A DNA stretch of 64,000 nt. Origin: Thermanaeromonas toyohensis ToBE (GTDB lineage Bacteria; Bacillota; DSM-521; Neomoorellales; Neomoorellaceae). Positions within the stretch are counted from its first letter, which is position 1, and each line of letters opens with the position of its first letter. The stretch covers positions 186,001 to 250,000 of the forward strand of contig NZ_LT838272.1 in assembly GCF_900176005.1 (NCBI RefSeq), written 5' to 3'. The notes beneath the pieces were generated by a model that was given only the letters and a program-made list of their open reading frames with translations, did no database searches and was not told the origin of the DNA. Shown piece after piece: positions 52,494 to 61,578 of this stretch. Made by a program: the position numbers and the translations under genes.

Positions 52494-55196
52494 GTGGCTG
52501 AAGTAACATTGACTATAGACGGACAACAAATTACTGTACCAGAGGGCGTTACAGTCTTAGAAGCGGCGAGAAGGGCAGGGATTTTTATTCCCACCCTCTG
52601 CCAGGACGACCGGCTTTCCCCTTGGGGTGGTTGCCGGCTTTGCGTAGTAGAGATCAAGGGTATGCGTGGTCTACCTGCTTCCTGCGTAACAATGGTGGCC
52701 GAGGGCATGGTGGTAGAGACAGCTTCTCCGGCTGTGATTGAAGCCCGAAAGGAGATACTTTCCCTTCTACTTGCTAACCATCCCCAGGATTGCTTGACCT
52801 GTAGTAGGAATGGTGACTGCCGCCTGCAGGATTATGCTTACCTGTATGGAGTGCGGGGAGGGGAATACGAAGGGGAACGGCATACGTATCCCCTGGAAGA
52901 GGACAACCCCTTCTTTATCCGGGATATGAACAAATGCATCCTGTGCGGCAAGTGTGTACGGGCCTGCGCGGAGGTGCAAGGCAGGAGTGCTATAGATTTT
53001 GCTTATCGGGGCTTTAATACCCGGGTGGTCCCGGCCCTGGATGTCACTTTAAGAGAATCCGGAGATTGTGTGTTTTGTGGGAATTGTGTGCAGGTTTGTC
53101 CGGTAGGTGCCCTTATTGAGAAGGAGCGCCTCTGGCAGGGGCGCGAATGGGAGTTTAGAAAGGTGCGTAGTATTTGTTCCTACTGCGGTGTAGGATGCAA
53201 TATAACCTTGTATGTTAAGGACGGCCGGGTGGTCAAGATTACGGGGTATGAGAACCCTGAGGTGAATAACGGGTGGCTATGTGTCAAGGGCCGCTTTGGC
53301 TTCGATTATATCCACAGCCCAGATAGGCTCACTCGTCCCTTAATCCGAGAAGGAGAGAGGGGTTCCGGTCGTTTCCGGGAAGCAAGTTGGGAAGAAGCCT
53401 TAAGCTTGGTAGCAGAGAAGCTTAAAGGGATAAAGGAATATTATGGACCTGATGCCTTAGGCTTCTTGTGCTCGGCTAAGTGCACCAACGAAGAGAATTA
53501 TCTTTTGCAGAAGTTAGCCCGGGGGGTGTTGGGCACTAATAACGTTGATCATTGTGCCCGTCTCTGACACTCCTCTACGGTTGCCGGTCTGGCAACCGCC
53601 TTTGGTAGCGGGGCTATGACCAATTCCATAGCGGATATAGCCCAGGCTGATTGCATCTTTATCATTGGTAGCAACACCACGGAGAATCACCCGGTTATCG
53701 CCCTTAAGGTCAAGGAAGCTGTCCGCCGGGGGGCCAAACTTATAGTTGCGGATCCCCGGTATATAGAGCTGGTAGATTGGGCTTACTTGTGGCTCAGGCA
53801 AAGGCCGGGTACAGATCTCGCCCTTCTTAATGGTCTTTTGCATGTTATTGTGAAAGAAGGGCTCTATGACCAGAAATTTATCGGGGAGCGGACAGAAGGC
53901 TTTGAGGAGGTAAAGGTAGCTTTAGAGGAATATACTCCAGAGAAAGTAGAAGAGGTTACTGGCGTCCCAGCCCAGGATATTATCGAGGCGGCCAGGACTT
54001 ATGCGCGGGGCCCACGTTCCAGCATACTTTACGCCATGGGCATTACCCAGCATGTGACCGGTACAGCTAATGTGATGGCCCTGGCCAATCTGGCCATGGC
54101 TTGTGGGCATATAGGTAAGGAAGGTAGCGGAGTTAATCCTTTACGTGGGCAGAATAATGTCCAGGGCGCCTGCGATATGGGGGGGTTACCCAACGTTTTG
54201 CCCGGCTACCAGCCAGTGACGGATGCCGAGGTTCGCCGGAAATTCGCCTCAGCCTGGGGGGTAGAGGAGCTTCCGGCTGAACCAGGGCTTACAGTGGTAG
54301 AGATGATGCGGGCAGCAGAGGAAGGGCGGCTCAAAGGGATGTATATCCTGGGTGAAAATCCAGTCTTGACGGATCCCGATGTATCCCATGTAGAGAAAGC
54401 CCTACGGAATCTAGAGTTCCTCGTGGTCCAGGATATATTCCTGACGGAGACAGCCCGCTTGGCGGATGTTGTTTTGCCTGGAGCAGCCTTTGCTGAGAAA
54501 GAAGGGACCGTGACCAATACAGAGCGGCGGGTGCAACTTATGCACAAGGCAGTTGAGCCGCCAGGAGAGGCTAGGGCTGATTGGGTTATTTTATGCGAGA
54601 TCCTAAAGCGGCTAGGAAGTCAGGACCAGTATTCATCACCAGAAGATGTGATGCGGGAGATAGCCCAGCTCACCCCTAGCTATGCCGGTATAACTTATGG
54701 GCGGTTGGAAGAAAAAGGACTACAGTGGCCGGTACCCTCTCCAGATCATCCCGGCACGCCCATTTTGCATAAAGAAAGGTTCACCAGGGGAAAGGGCCGC
54801 TTCCACGTGGTACATTTCCGGCCGCCGGCCGAAGAGCCGGATGAAGAATATCCCTTCTTGTTTACTACGGGCCGTCTCCTTTATCACTATCATACGGTTA
54901 TCTCCCGGAAGGCTAAAGGCTTAGAGGAAATATGCCCTGAACCCGAGGTGGAGATAAACACAGCGGATGCTCTTTCTTTAGAGATACGGGAGGGCGAAAT
55001 GGTAGAGTTAATTTCCCGCCGCGGGCGGGTGAAAGTTCGAGCCAGAGTGACTGAACGTGTGCCTAAAGGGGTAGTGTTCATGAGCTTCCACTTCTGGGAG
55101 GCAGCTGCTAACCTCTTGACCATAGCTGCCTTAGACCCGGTGGCCAAGATACCTGAATATAAAGCTTGTGCTGTGAAAGTAAGAAAGCTAGCCTAA
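52494..55196 (+). CDS. fdhA: Formate dehydrogenase alpha subunit, selenocysteine-containing
   Basis: One 900-residue gene read through an in-frame TGA at 53565-53567, codon 358, as selenocysteine (context VDHCARL[11 protein letters not shown]). Domains in order: N-terminal [2Fe-2S] ferredoxin ([10 protein letters not shown]), a His-Cys cluster segment ([11 protein letters not shown]), two [4Fe-4S] motifs ([11 protein letters not shown] near 148, [12 protein letters not shown] near 192), the [4Fe-4S] of the molybdopterin domain (CSYCGVGC near 228), then the Mo/W-bis-pterin core and C-terminal domain. It reduces CO2 to formate, the first step of the acetyl-CoA pathway. Length and Sec position equal those of the Moorella tungsten enzyme. 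GTG start after GGAGGTGAG. Confidence 0.95.
53565..53598 (+). promoter_or_regulatory. Bacterial SECIS element of fdhA
   Basis: Ten bases after the TGA codon an 8-bp perfect stem (CGGTTGCC with GGCAACCG, 53578-53585 and 53591-53598) carries the loop GGTCT. The E. coli fdhF SECIS has the same GGUCU in its SelB-binding loop at nearly the same distance. This element directs selenocysteine insertion in place of termination. Confidence 0.92.
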
Positions 55197-55275
55197 AGGC
55201 GAAAAGAAATTTAATGTAGGAGAAAAATAGGTTTTAAAGTGAAGAGATAGTTTAAAAAAAGGAGCCTTGGGGTGG

Positions 55276-56055
55276 ATGAAGGAGGCCCCCTATAGCGACC
55301 TGGTAGTTACCCTCTTTGAACGAGGGGAGGCGCGAAAGGCCGAGGATGCTGTTATTGCTGAATTCCCTTTAGAAGTCATAATTAACGGCCAAAGCCTGGT
55401 GAACCTCCTATGTACCCCTACAGATATGGAGGATTTGGTGGTAGGATTCCTATATTCTGAAGGGATCATTGGAGATCTTAGGGATATAACAGAACTTAAA
55501 ATAACAGGAAACCGGGCTGAAGCAAGAATAAAGGGCGAGTTAAAGGATAACAGTAGCGGGGTGGCTTGGCTCACTTCCGGCTGCGGGCATTACATTACCT
55601 GGCGGGGAAGGCAGGAGGACTGCATCTACGAAGTTAAAGTGGATTCTCCCCTAAAAGTTTCGGCTGCTGCCCTTACCCAGCTTGTAATGGGGCTGGAGAT
55701 AAAGGGTACTTTGTACCATAAGACTAGAGGGGCCCATGGTGCAGCCCTGGCTTCCCCCAACAAGGGGATCTTGATATTACGGGAAGATATAGGTCGGCAT
55801 AATGCCGTGGATAAGGTGGTGGGCTGTGCCTTGCGGCAAGGAATAGAGACTTCTGATAAGCTCCTCCTGACTACTGGGCGTATTTCCTCGGAGATACTTT
55901 ACAAAGTAGCCAGGATGCGGTTCCCCTTTGTAGTCTCCCTGTCAGTGCCCAGCGATTATGCTGTATGGCTGGCTGACCTTTTGAGGATCACCATTGTGGG
56001 ATTTGTGCGCGGGAAAAGGTTTAAGGTTTATAGCCATGCGTGGCGGGTGCTTTAA
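55276..56055 (+). CDS. fdhD: FdhD, sulfurtransferase for formate dehydrogenase
   Basis: About 259 residues. It passes sulfur from a cysteine desulfurase to the molybdopterin cofactor, which formate dehydrogenase needs for activity. Conserved parts are CTPTDMEDLVVGFLYSEGII, HKTRGAHGAALASPNKG, GRHNAVDKVVGCALRQG and TTGRISSEILYKVARM. The usual two-cysteine CGxCG motif appears only as TSGCGHY, keeping one cysteine. ATG 55276 is chosen because AAAAGGAG lies 11 bases upstream, whereas TTG 55267 is too close to it. It lies between fdhA and the NuoE-like gene. Confidence 0.93.
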   Translation: MKEAPYSDLVVTLFERGEARKAEDAVIAEFPLEVIINGQSLVNLLCTPTDMEDLVVGFLYSEGIIGDLRDITELKITGNRAEARIKGELKDNSSGVAWLTSGCGHYITWRGRQEDCIYEVKVDSPLKVSAAALTQLVMGLEIKGTLYHKTRGAHGAALASPNKGILILREDIGRHNAVDKVVGCALRQGIETSDKLLLTTGRISSEILYKVARMRFPFVVSLSVPSDYAVWLADLLRITIVGFVRGKRFKVYSHAWRVL

Positions 56056-56180
56056 AGGATTTAGAAAAAAGGGACAACGCGAGGAGCTTAGGGCCGACCA
56101 GGCTGGAACCTGCTATGCTGGCTTTATAGTGTAGGTATGGGCAAGCCCTTGGGGAGAAGAAAGTAGGAGGTGACAAAAAT

Positions 56181-56663
56181 TTGAGCAATTGCAACTGCCA
56201 TCAGGAAGAAGGTAAGAGGGAGGCTTTGGAGAGGGCTTTTGAGCGTTACGCAGGACAGCGGGGGGCCCTCATTCCTTTGCTCCAGGAGGCACAAGAAATT
56301 TACGGGTATCTCCCGGCGGAGGTCCTGCGAGAAATAGCTCGACGCTTAAAAATCCCCTTTAGCCAAGTTTTTGGGGTAGCTACCTTCTATGCCCAGTTTC
56401 ATCTTAAACCCCGTGGCCGTAATGTTATCCGCATCTGTCAAGGTACGGCTTGCCATGTTCGAGGTGCCTCACGGGTGTTCGAGGCTGTATCTCAAGCTTT
56501 AGGTGTGGGACGTAACGAAACTACCCCTGACCTGCGTTTCACCTTAGAGACGGTGGCTTGTCTAGGCTCCTGCGGGCTGGCACCGGTGATGATGATAAAC
56601 GAGGATACCTACGGGAGACTAACCCCCGAAAAAGTATCCGGAATTCTAGAGAAATACAAATAG
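56181..56663 (+). CDS. NuoE-like [2Fe-2S] subunit
   Basis: A 160-residue thioredoxin-fold ferredoxin of the NuoE/HndA family. The four cluster cysteines are in RICQGTACHVRGA and VACLGSCGLAP, and FGVATFYAQFHLKPRGRN is the usual preceding segment. TTG 56181 follows AGGAGGTGAC. It passes electrons between the flavoprotein encoded next and other clusters. In this cluster it probably forms, with the NuoF-like protein, the NAD(P)-linked electron input/output module of formate dehydrogenase. Confidence 0.92.
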   Translation: MSNCNCHQEEGKREALERAFERYAGQRGALIPLLQEAQEIYGYLPAEVLREIARRLKIPFSQVFGVATFYAQFHLKPRGRNVIRICQGTACHVRGASRVFEAVSQALGVGRNETTPDLRFTLETVACLGSCGLAPVMMINEDTYGRLTPEKVSGILEKYK

Positions 56664-56770
56664 GTAAAGTTGGAGAACACCATGCGCATTAACGCAGGGA
56701 TGCTCATTTTAGATGTCTAATGTGGAGGATTTACCGCTAGTGTTGTGTTGGGTTGCGGGAGGGGATAAAG

Positions 56771-58627
56771 GTGAGAAGCTTGGCTGAATGGCGTGCCTCT
56801 ATACAGGAAGCGCGTTTAAAGCAAAAACTTAAGCCTAGGTTGACTGTGGGACTGGGCACCTGTGGTATAGCAGCTGGGGGGGAAAAGGTCCTTACGAGTA
56901 TCAGAGAGGAAGCCCAGCGGCGAGGATTAGATTTAGATGTAGGGTTCACCTCTTGTGTGGGTATGTGTTACGCCGAGCCCATTGTGGAGGTGGCCTTACC
57001 GGGTAAACCTCGGGTTTTTTATGGTGATATTTCCCCAGCTAAAGTGGGCAAGCTCCTGGAGGTTCATGTGGGTTCTGGCCAGCCAGTCGAAGAATGGGCT
57101 CTGATTCAGGTTACGGATGGGGCAGAGCCTTATCCAGGTATACCCCGCATGGAGGATAGCCTTTACTTTCGCCAGCAAGTGAGGGTGGTCACTTCCCGGC
57201 TAGGACTTACGGACCCGGAAAGCTTAGAGGAATATATAGCTACAGGTGGGTATGAGGCGCTAGAGAAGGTCTTAAGCCAGATGACCCCGGAACAGGTTAT
57301 CGAAGAAATTAAGATTTCGGGTTTAAGGGGGCGGGGAGGGGCTGGATTCCCTACCGGCCTTAAGTGGAGCTTTACCCGTAATGCGCCGGGAGATAAAAAG
57401 TATGTAGTATGTAATGCGGACGAGGGGGATCCGGGGGCCTTCATGGATCGGAGCGTTTTAGAAGGGGATCCCTTCTCGGTCATTGAAGGTATGACCATTG
57501 CGGCTTACGCTATTGGTGCTGATGAGGGATATATTTACTGCCGGGCTGAATATCCCCTGGCCCTTAAACGGTTACGAGGAGCTATTTCTAAAGCTAGAGC
57601 CCACGGCCTCCTGGGCGATAATATTTTAGATTCCGGTTTTAGCTTCCATCTCCATATTAAGGCTGGAGCGGGGGCTTTTGTCTGCGGAGAAGAAACGGCC
57701 CTTCTGGCCTCCATAGAGGGTCGGCGGGGGATGCCCAGAGTGCGGCCTCCTTTCCCAGCCCAAAAAGGGCTCTGGGGTAAGCCCACTAACATCAATAATG
57801 TGGAGACCTACGCCAACGTGCCTTTTATCATCCGGCGGGGTGGGAATTGGTTTGCCTCCATGGGCACGGAGAAAAGCAAGGGTACCAAGGTTTTTTGCTT
57901 GACTGGAAAGGTAAAGAAGACCGGCCTTATTGAAGTGCCCATGGGTATTACCCTACGGGAAGTAATCTTCGGGATAGCCGGAGGTATCCAGGAAGACAGG
58001 AAATTTAAAGCCGTGCAGATAGGCGGCCCATCTGGAGGATGCTTGCCTGAGGAGAAGCTTGACCTCCAGGTGGATTATGAATCCTTGACTGCCGCGGGCG
58101 CCATTATGGGCTCTGGCGGTATGGTGGTCATGGATGAAAATACCTGTATGGTGGATGTGGCCCGCTTTTTCTTAAACTTTACCCAGGCGGAATCCTGCGG
58201 CAAGTGTACCCCATGCCGCGAAGGGACAAAGAGGATGCTAGAGATCTTAACCCGTATATGCGAAGGCCGAGGCCGGATGGAAGATTTGGATACTTTAGAG
58301 CGTCTTGCGCGGGTGATCAAGAATACAGCCCTGTGTGGATTAGGGCAAACCTGCCCTAATCCCATACTTTCTACCCTTCAGTATTTCCGCCACGAGTATG
58401 AGGCCCATATTAGGGATAAGCGCTGTCCAGCCCATGTGTGCCAGGCCTTATTGGTCTTCTCCATCTTAGAAGATAAATGTACTGGCTGCGGTGCTTGCCG
58501 GGTAGCTTGCCCGGTGGGCGCTATAAATGGTGAGCGGAAGCAACCCCACCATATTGATACTTCTCGTTGTATCAAATGCGGAAGCTGCTTAGAAAAGTGC
58601 AAGTTTGGGGCTGTGGTGAAAGTATAA
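56771..58627 (+). CDS. fdhB: NuoF-like flavoprotein, formate dehydrogenase beta subunit
   Basis: About 618 residues. The N-terminal thioredoxin-like [2Fe-2S] domain has GLGTCGIAAGG and FTSCVGMCYAEP. The FMN and NAD(P) site is in GLRGRGGAGFPTGLKW and YVVCNADEGDPGAFMDR. The [4Fe-4S] motif is ESCGKCTPCREG, and two C-terminal ferredoxin motifs are CTGCGACRVACPVGAI and CIKCGSCLEKCKFGAV. GTG 56771 is chosen because GGGAGGGG lies six bases before it. It should carry the NADP- or NAD-reducing reaction for FdhA; specificity cannot be read from the sequence. A terminator follows about 110 bases later. Confidence 0.92.
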   Translation: MRSLAEWRASIQEARLKQKLKPRLTVGLGTCGIAAGGEKVLTSIREEAQRRGLDLDVGFTSCVGMCYAEPIVEVALPGKPRVFYGDISPAKVGKLLEVHVGSGQPVEEWALIQVTDGAEPYPGIPRMEDSLYFRQQVRVVTSRLGLTDPESLEEYIATGGYEALEKVLSQMTPEQVIEEIKISGLRGRGGAGFPTGLKWSFTRNAPGDKKYVVCNADEGDPGAFMDRSVLEGDPFSVIEGMTIAAYAIGADEGYIYCRAEYPLALKRLRGAISKARAHGLLGDNILDSGFSFHLHIKAGAGAFVCGEETALLASIEGRRGMPRVRPPFPAQKGLWGKPTNINNVETYANVPFIIRRGGNWFASMGTEKSKGTKVFCLTGKVKKTGLIEVPMGITLREVIFGIAGGIQEDRKFKAVQIGGPSGGCLPEEKLDLQVDYESLTAAGAIMGSGGMVVMDENTCMVDVARFFLNFTQAESCGKCTPCREGTKRMLEILTRICEGRGRMEDLDTLERLARVIKNTALCGLGQTCPNPILSTLQYFRHEYEAHIRDKRCPAHVCQALLVFSILEDKCTGCGACRVACPVGAINGERKQPHHIDTSRCIKCGSCLEKCKFGAVVKV

Positions 58628-58736
58628 AGAAAAGTATACAGTGGTGACAGGTATTGGGGGAAAGGCAGGAAAGCACAGGGGAGGCAGAGTGCTAACAAAG
58701 AGGTTAAATAAAAATATCGGGCAAAAGATATGGGTC

Positions 58737-58781
58737 AAAAATAGGCGGGGGTAACCGATTTTTAACCTCCGCCTATTTTTT
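58737..58781 (+). terminator. Rho-independent terminator of the fdh cluster
   Basis: AAAAATAGGCGG pairs with CCGCCTATTTTT with the T-run forming part of the stem. Being A-rich on one side and T-rich on the other, it can work in both directions. Confidence 0.85.
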
Positions 58782-58836
58782 GCCGGCAGGGGAAGAAAAG
58801 GAAAAAACGAAAATTTAATATTACCTTGTATTACCC

Positions 58837-58856
58837 ATGTTACATCTCTGTAACAT
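58837..58856 (+). promoter_or_regulatory. 20-bp palindrome before the sigma-54 activator gene
   Basis: ATGTTACA and TGTAACAT form a perfect inverted repeat around TCTC. The TGTAAC/GTTACA half-sites recur upstream of the ferredoxin gene at 60963-61004, so this is probably the activator's own binding site. Confidence 0.68.
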
Positions 58857-58884
58857 AGTAATCTTACAAAGGGGAGGGCTGGTT

Positions 58885-60828
58885 GTGGCTGAAATAGCCT
58901 TTATTGCTCCTTATGAAGATTTGGCTCACGTAGCCCGTCAGGTGAGCCAAGAGTTGGGATTGGAATTGGATATATATGTAGCACGGATGGAAGAGGGAGT
59001 TAAAGCTGCCCAGGAGGCAGCGCGGAAGGGTTGCCAGGTGGTGGTGAGTCGCGGCGTAACAGCTTGGCTTATCCAACAGTCAGGCCTGGATCTACCAGTG
59101 GTAGATGTCCCTATCGGTGGCTATGATATCCTGCGGGCCTATTACCAGGCTAAACAGTTCGGCGGGCCTATCGGGATTGTAGATATTCCCGATGTCATCC
59201 AGGGCCTGGAAAGCCTAGAGAATATATTAGGGGAGACTTTCATCAAATATACCCTTAAGGATCAGGGGGAAGATATCCGGCGGGGGATCCAGGCTGTAAA
59301 AGAGGCTGGAGCGGAAGTGGTCATAGGTAAAATCGCCATGGCCAAGGAAGCCCGCAACTTTGGCCTTAACAGTGTCATAATAACTTCGGGCAAGGAGACA
59401 GTATACCAGGCCTTAAAGGAAGCCCAGCGGGTTCTTCAGGTACGCCAGCAGGAAAAGCGGCGTTCAGAGCAGTTAAAAGCAATACTAGACTTTACCTATG
59501 ATGGAATTCTCGCCTTAGATGAAGAGGGCCGTATTACTGTATTTAATCCAGTGGCAGAGAAATTATCAGGTTGGCGGGCTGAGGAGGCCATTGGCCGGCC
59601 TGTGACCGAAGTTATTCCCGAAGGAAAATTTCACCTTCTTCTCCAAACGGGCAAACCTGAGCTAGGCGAGATTTTGGAAATCGGCAACACCAGGGTCGTG
59701 GCCAATATGGTACCTATAGTGGTGGACGGGAGGACAGTGGGTGTAGTTACTACTTTTCAGAACATAAGTAGCTTCCAAAACTTAGAGCATAAGGTACGGC
59801 GCATGTTATCTGGCCGAGGGCATGTAGCCAAATATACCTTTCAAGATATTTTGGGTCAGAGCCCGGCCCTTTTGGAAGCTGTGTGCCTGGCCAAAGAATA
59901 CGCGGCTACTAATTCTACAGTTCTGATTTATGGGGAGACAGGTACTGGGAAAGAGATGTTCGCCCATGCCTTGCATCTAGCTAGCCCCCGCCGGCAGGGA
60001 CCCTTTGTGGCTGTAAACTGTGCAGCCCTACCCGAGAATCTCCTGGAAAGCGAGCTTTTCGGCTACGTAGAGGGCGCCTTTACCGGGGCGCGTAAAGGGG
60101 GGAAACCGGGCCTTTTTGAGCTAGCTCATAGAGGGACCATTTTCTTAGATGAAATTGGAGAAATGTCTCCACGCTTGCAAGCGCGGGTCCTGCGGGTTTT
60201 GGAAGAAGGGGAGATTATGCGGCTGGGTGATGATCGCGTAATTCCTGTAGATGTGCGGGTTATCGCTGCCACCCACCGGGATCTCAAGGCTATGGTCCGT
60301 GAGCAGGCCTTCCGGGAGGATTTGTATTACCGGATTAATGTGCTGAATCTTACTTTGCCTCCTTTAAGGGAACGGGGGACAGATATTCTCCTCCTTGCCC
60401 AGCATTTTCTAGAGGAATTTTGTCGCAGTTTAAAAAGGCCAGTGGCAAGACTTACTCCAGAGGCTTGCCGGGAGCTTTTGCTTTATCCTTGGCCGGGGAA
60501 TATTAGAGAGCTACGTAATACTATGGAGCGCCTGGCCCTAAGATGCCATGGCGGTGAGATCGGGGCTAAAGAAATACTTCAAGCGCTGGAGCTGGAAACT
60601 GGGAAGAAAATGAAGGAGAACGGAGGTACGGAAAAGGATGAAGGGGGTTCACAGCCTATAAAGAGTAGCTCTTGCTCAGGGCATGTGTTTTTGACTGCAC
60701 AGGTAAAAAAAGTAGAGCGCGGGTTAATTGAGAGGGTACTTTGGGAAACAGGGGGAAACAAAGCGGAAGCTGCCCGTCGGCTAGGTATAAGCCGGACCAC
60801 TTTATGGAGGAAATTAAAGAAGGGTTAA
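58885..60828 (+). CDS. Sigma-54-dependent activator with PrpR_N and PAS domains
   Basis: About 647 residues. Residues 1-180 are a PrpR_N ligand-sensing domain (VVSRGVTAWLIQQSGLDLPV, VGKIAMAKEARN-type end). A PAS domain follows (GILALDEEGRITVFNPVAEK). The AAA+ domain has Walker A YGETGTGKEMF, the sigma-54 contact loop EGAFTGARKGG (near residue 398) and Walker B GTIFLDEIGEMS. The C-terminal Fis helix-turn-helix reads NKAEAARRLGISRTTLWRKL. GTG 58885 follows GGGGAGG; an ATG at 58837 lies inside the palindrome and is rejected. It should activate the -24/-12 promoter at 61115. Confidence 0.93.
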   Translation: MAEIAFIAPYEDLAHVARQVSQELGLELDIYVARMEEGVKAAQEAARKGCQVVVSRGVTAWLIQQSGLDLPVVDVPIGGYDILRAYYQAKQFGGPIGIVDIPDVIQGLESLENILGETFIKYTLKDQGEDIRRGIQAVKEAGAEVVIGKIAMAKEARNFGLNSVIITSGKETVYQALKEAQRVLQVRQQEKRRSEQLKAILDFTYDGILALDEEGRITVFNPVAEKLSGWRAEEAIGRPVTEVIPEGKFHLLLQTGKPELGEILEIGNTRVVANMVPIVVDGRTVGVVTTFQNISSFQNLEHKVRRMLSGRGHVAKYTFQDILGQSPALLEAVCLAKEYAATNSTVLIYGETGTGKEMFAHALHLASPRRQGPFVAVNCAALPENLLESELFGYVEGAFTGARKGGKPGLFELAHRGTIFLDEIGEMSPRLQARVLRVLEEGEIMRLGDDRVIPVDVRVIAATHRDLKAMVREQAFREDLYYRINVLNLTLPPLRERGTDILLLAQHFLEEFCRSLKRPVARLTPEACRELLLYPWPGNIRELRNTMERLALRCHGGEIGAKEILQALELETGKKMKENGGTEKDEGGSQPIKSSSCSGHVFLTAQVKKVERGLIERVLWETGGNKAEAARRLGISRTTLWRKLKKG

Positions 60829-60962
60829 ATAATTAGCTTCGCTTTAACTGTTACTAGAAGTTTTAGTAAAAACCCTTCGGGCATAAGAAAGAAGCTAAAC
60901 CGGCCGCAACTTTAGCTGCGGGGCTAAAAGAGGGATAAAAAGAGGGATAGATTATAGATTAT

Positions 60963-61004
60963 TGTAACGTTACATCGATGTATCTTCCGTTGCAATAATG
61001 TAAC
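60963..61004 (+). promoter_or_regulatory. Upstream activating sites for the sigma-54 promoter
   Basis: TGTAACGTTACA (60963-60974) is a perfect 12-bp palindrome. GTTGCA-ATAA-TGTAAC (60989-61004) is a near-perfect inverted repeat with the spacing of the site at 58837. Both lie 110-150 bases upstream of the -24/-12 promoter, the usual position for enhancer-binding proteins. Confidence 0.7.
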
Positions 61005-61114
61005 AAAAGACTTCTCCAGTTTATTGGCAAGTTTACTTTGCTTTTTAGGCCGAAGCCTTGTTTTTCTTACCGGTTTTGGCTTTAGGACTATAAGGGAATA
61101 AAAAGCTATAGATC

Positions 61115-61130
61115 TGGCACATTTCTTGCA
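61115..61130 (+). promoter_or_regulatory. Sigma-54 (-24/-12) promoter
   Basis: TGGCAC-ATTTC-TTGCA matches the sigma-54 consensus exactly, with the invariant GG at 61116-61117 and GC at 61128-61129. Transcription would start near 61141 and read the four oxidoreductase genes. Confidence 0.88.
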
Positions 61131-61259
61131 TAGATCCTTATGGATAGAGATGACTATGGTTACGGAGAGATACGAATTTAGGAACAAATACGAAGTAAGC
61201 AGATACGCAAGATGCCAGGAAAAGGACGGGACTGTAAAATTTTAGAAGGGAGGATAGCC

Positions 61260-61550
61260 TTGGCTTTAAAGAATCTCCCTGTAGTCCCTTCAGCTCCACC
61301 CGGGACTATGGCCTTAAAGCCGGTGGCGGCTACTTGGCGCGAAAGATATCCCCGGATAATCCGGGAACGTTGTAACGCTTGCGGTGAGTGCTTGTACTTT
61401 TGCCCGGAGGGAGCTTTAAGGCTAAAGGAGCATGAATTGGAAATAAACTTGGATTTTTGTAAGGGTTGTGGCATTTGTGCCCATGAATGTAAGAAGGATG
61501 CTCTGCATATGGTAGCTGAATATACAGGGCCCAAGGGATTGCTGGGATAA
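61260..61550 (+). CDS. 2-oxoacid:ferredoxin oxidoreductase delta (ferredoxin) subunit
   Basis: About 96 residues with two [4Fe-4S] motifs: CNACGECLYFCPEGA and CKGCGICAHECKKDA. This is the PorD/VorD-type ferredoxin subunit that carries electrons from the TPP site to external ferredoxin. TTG 61260 follows GGGAGG with a six-base gap and is preferred over ATG 61212, which lacks a ribosome-binding site. It is the first gene behind the sigma-54 promoter and is followed by alpha, beta and gamma subunit genes. Confidence 0.9.
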   Translation: MALKNLPVVPSAPPGTMALKPVAATWRERYPRIIRERCNACGECLYFCPEGALRLKEHELEINLDFCKGCGICAHECKKDALHMVAEYTGPKGLLG

Positions 61551-61578
61551 AGGTATAGGGGAAGGGAGAAAAGAATAG

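Noticed and set aside
52494-53567. Reading the first part of fdhA as a separate, truncated gene or a pseudogene
   Set aside because: The frame continues unchanged after TGA with conserved sequence, and a SECIS hairpin follows; TGA is selenocysteine.
58837-58884. ATG 58837 as the start of the sigma-54 activator
   Set aside because: It falls in a perfect palindrome shared with downstream sites, and GTG 58885 has a good ribosome-binding site.
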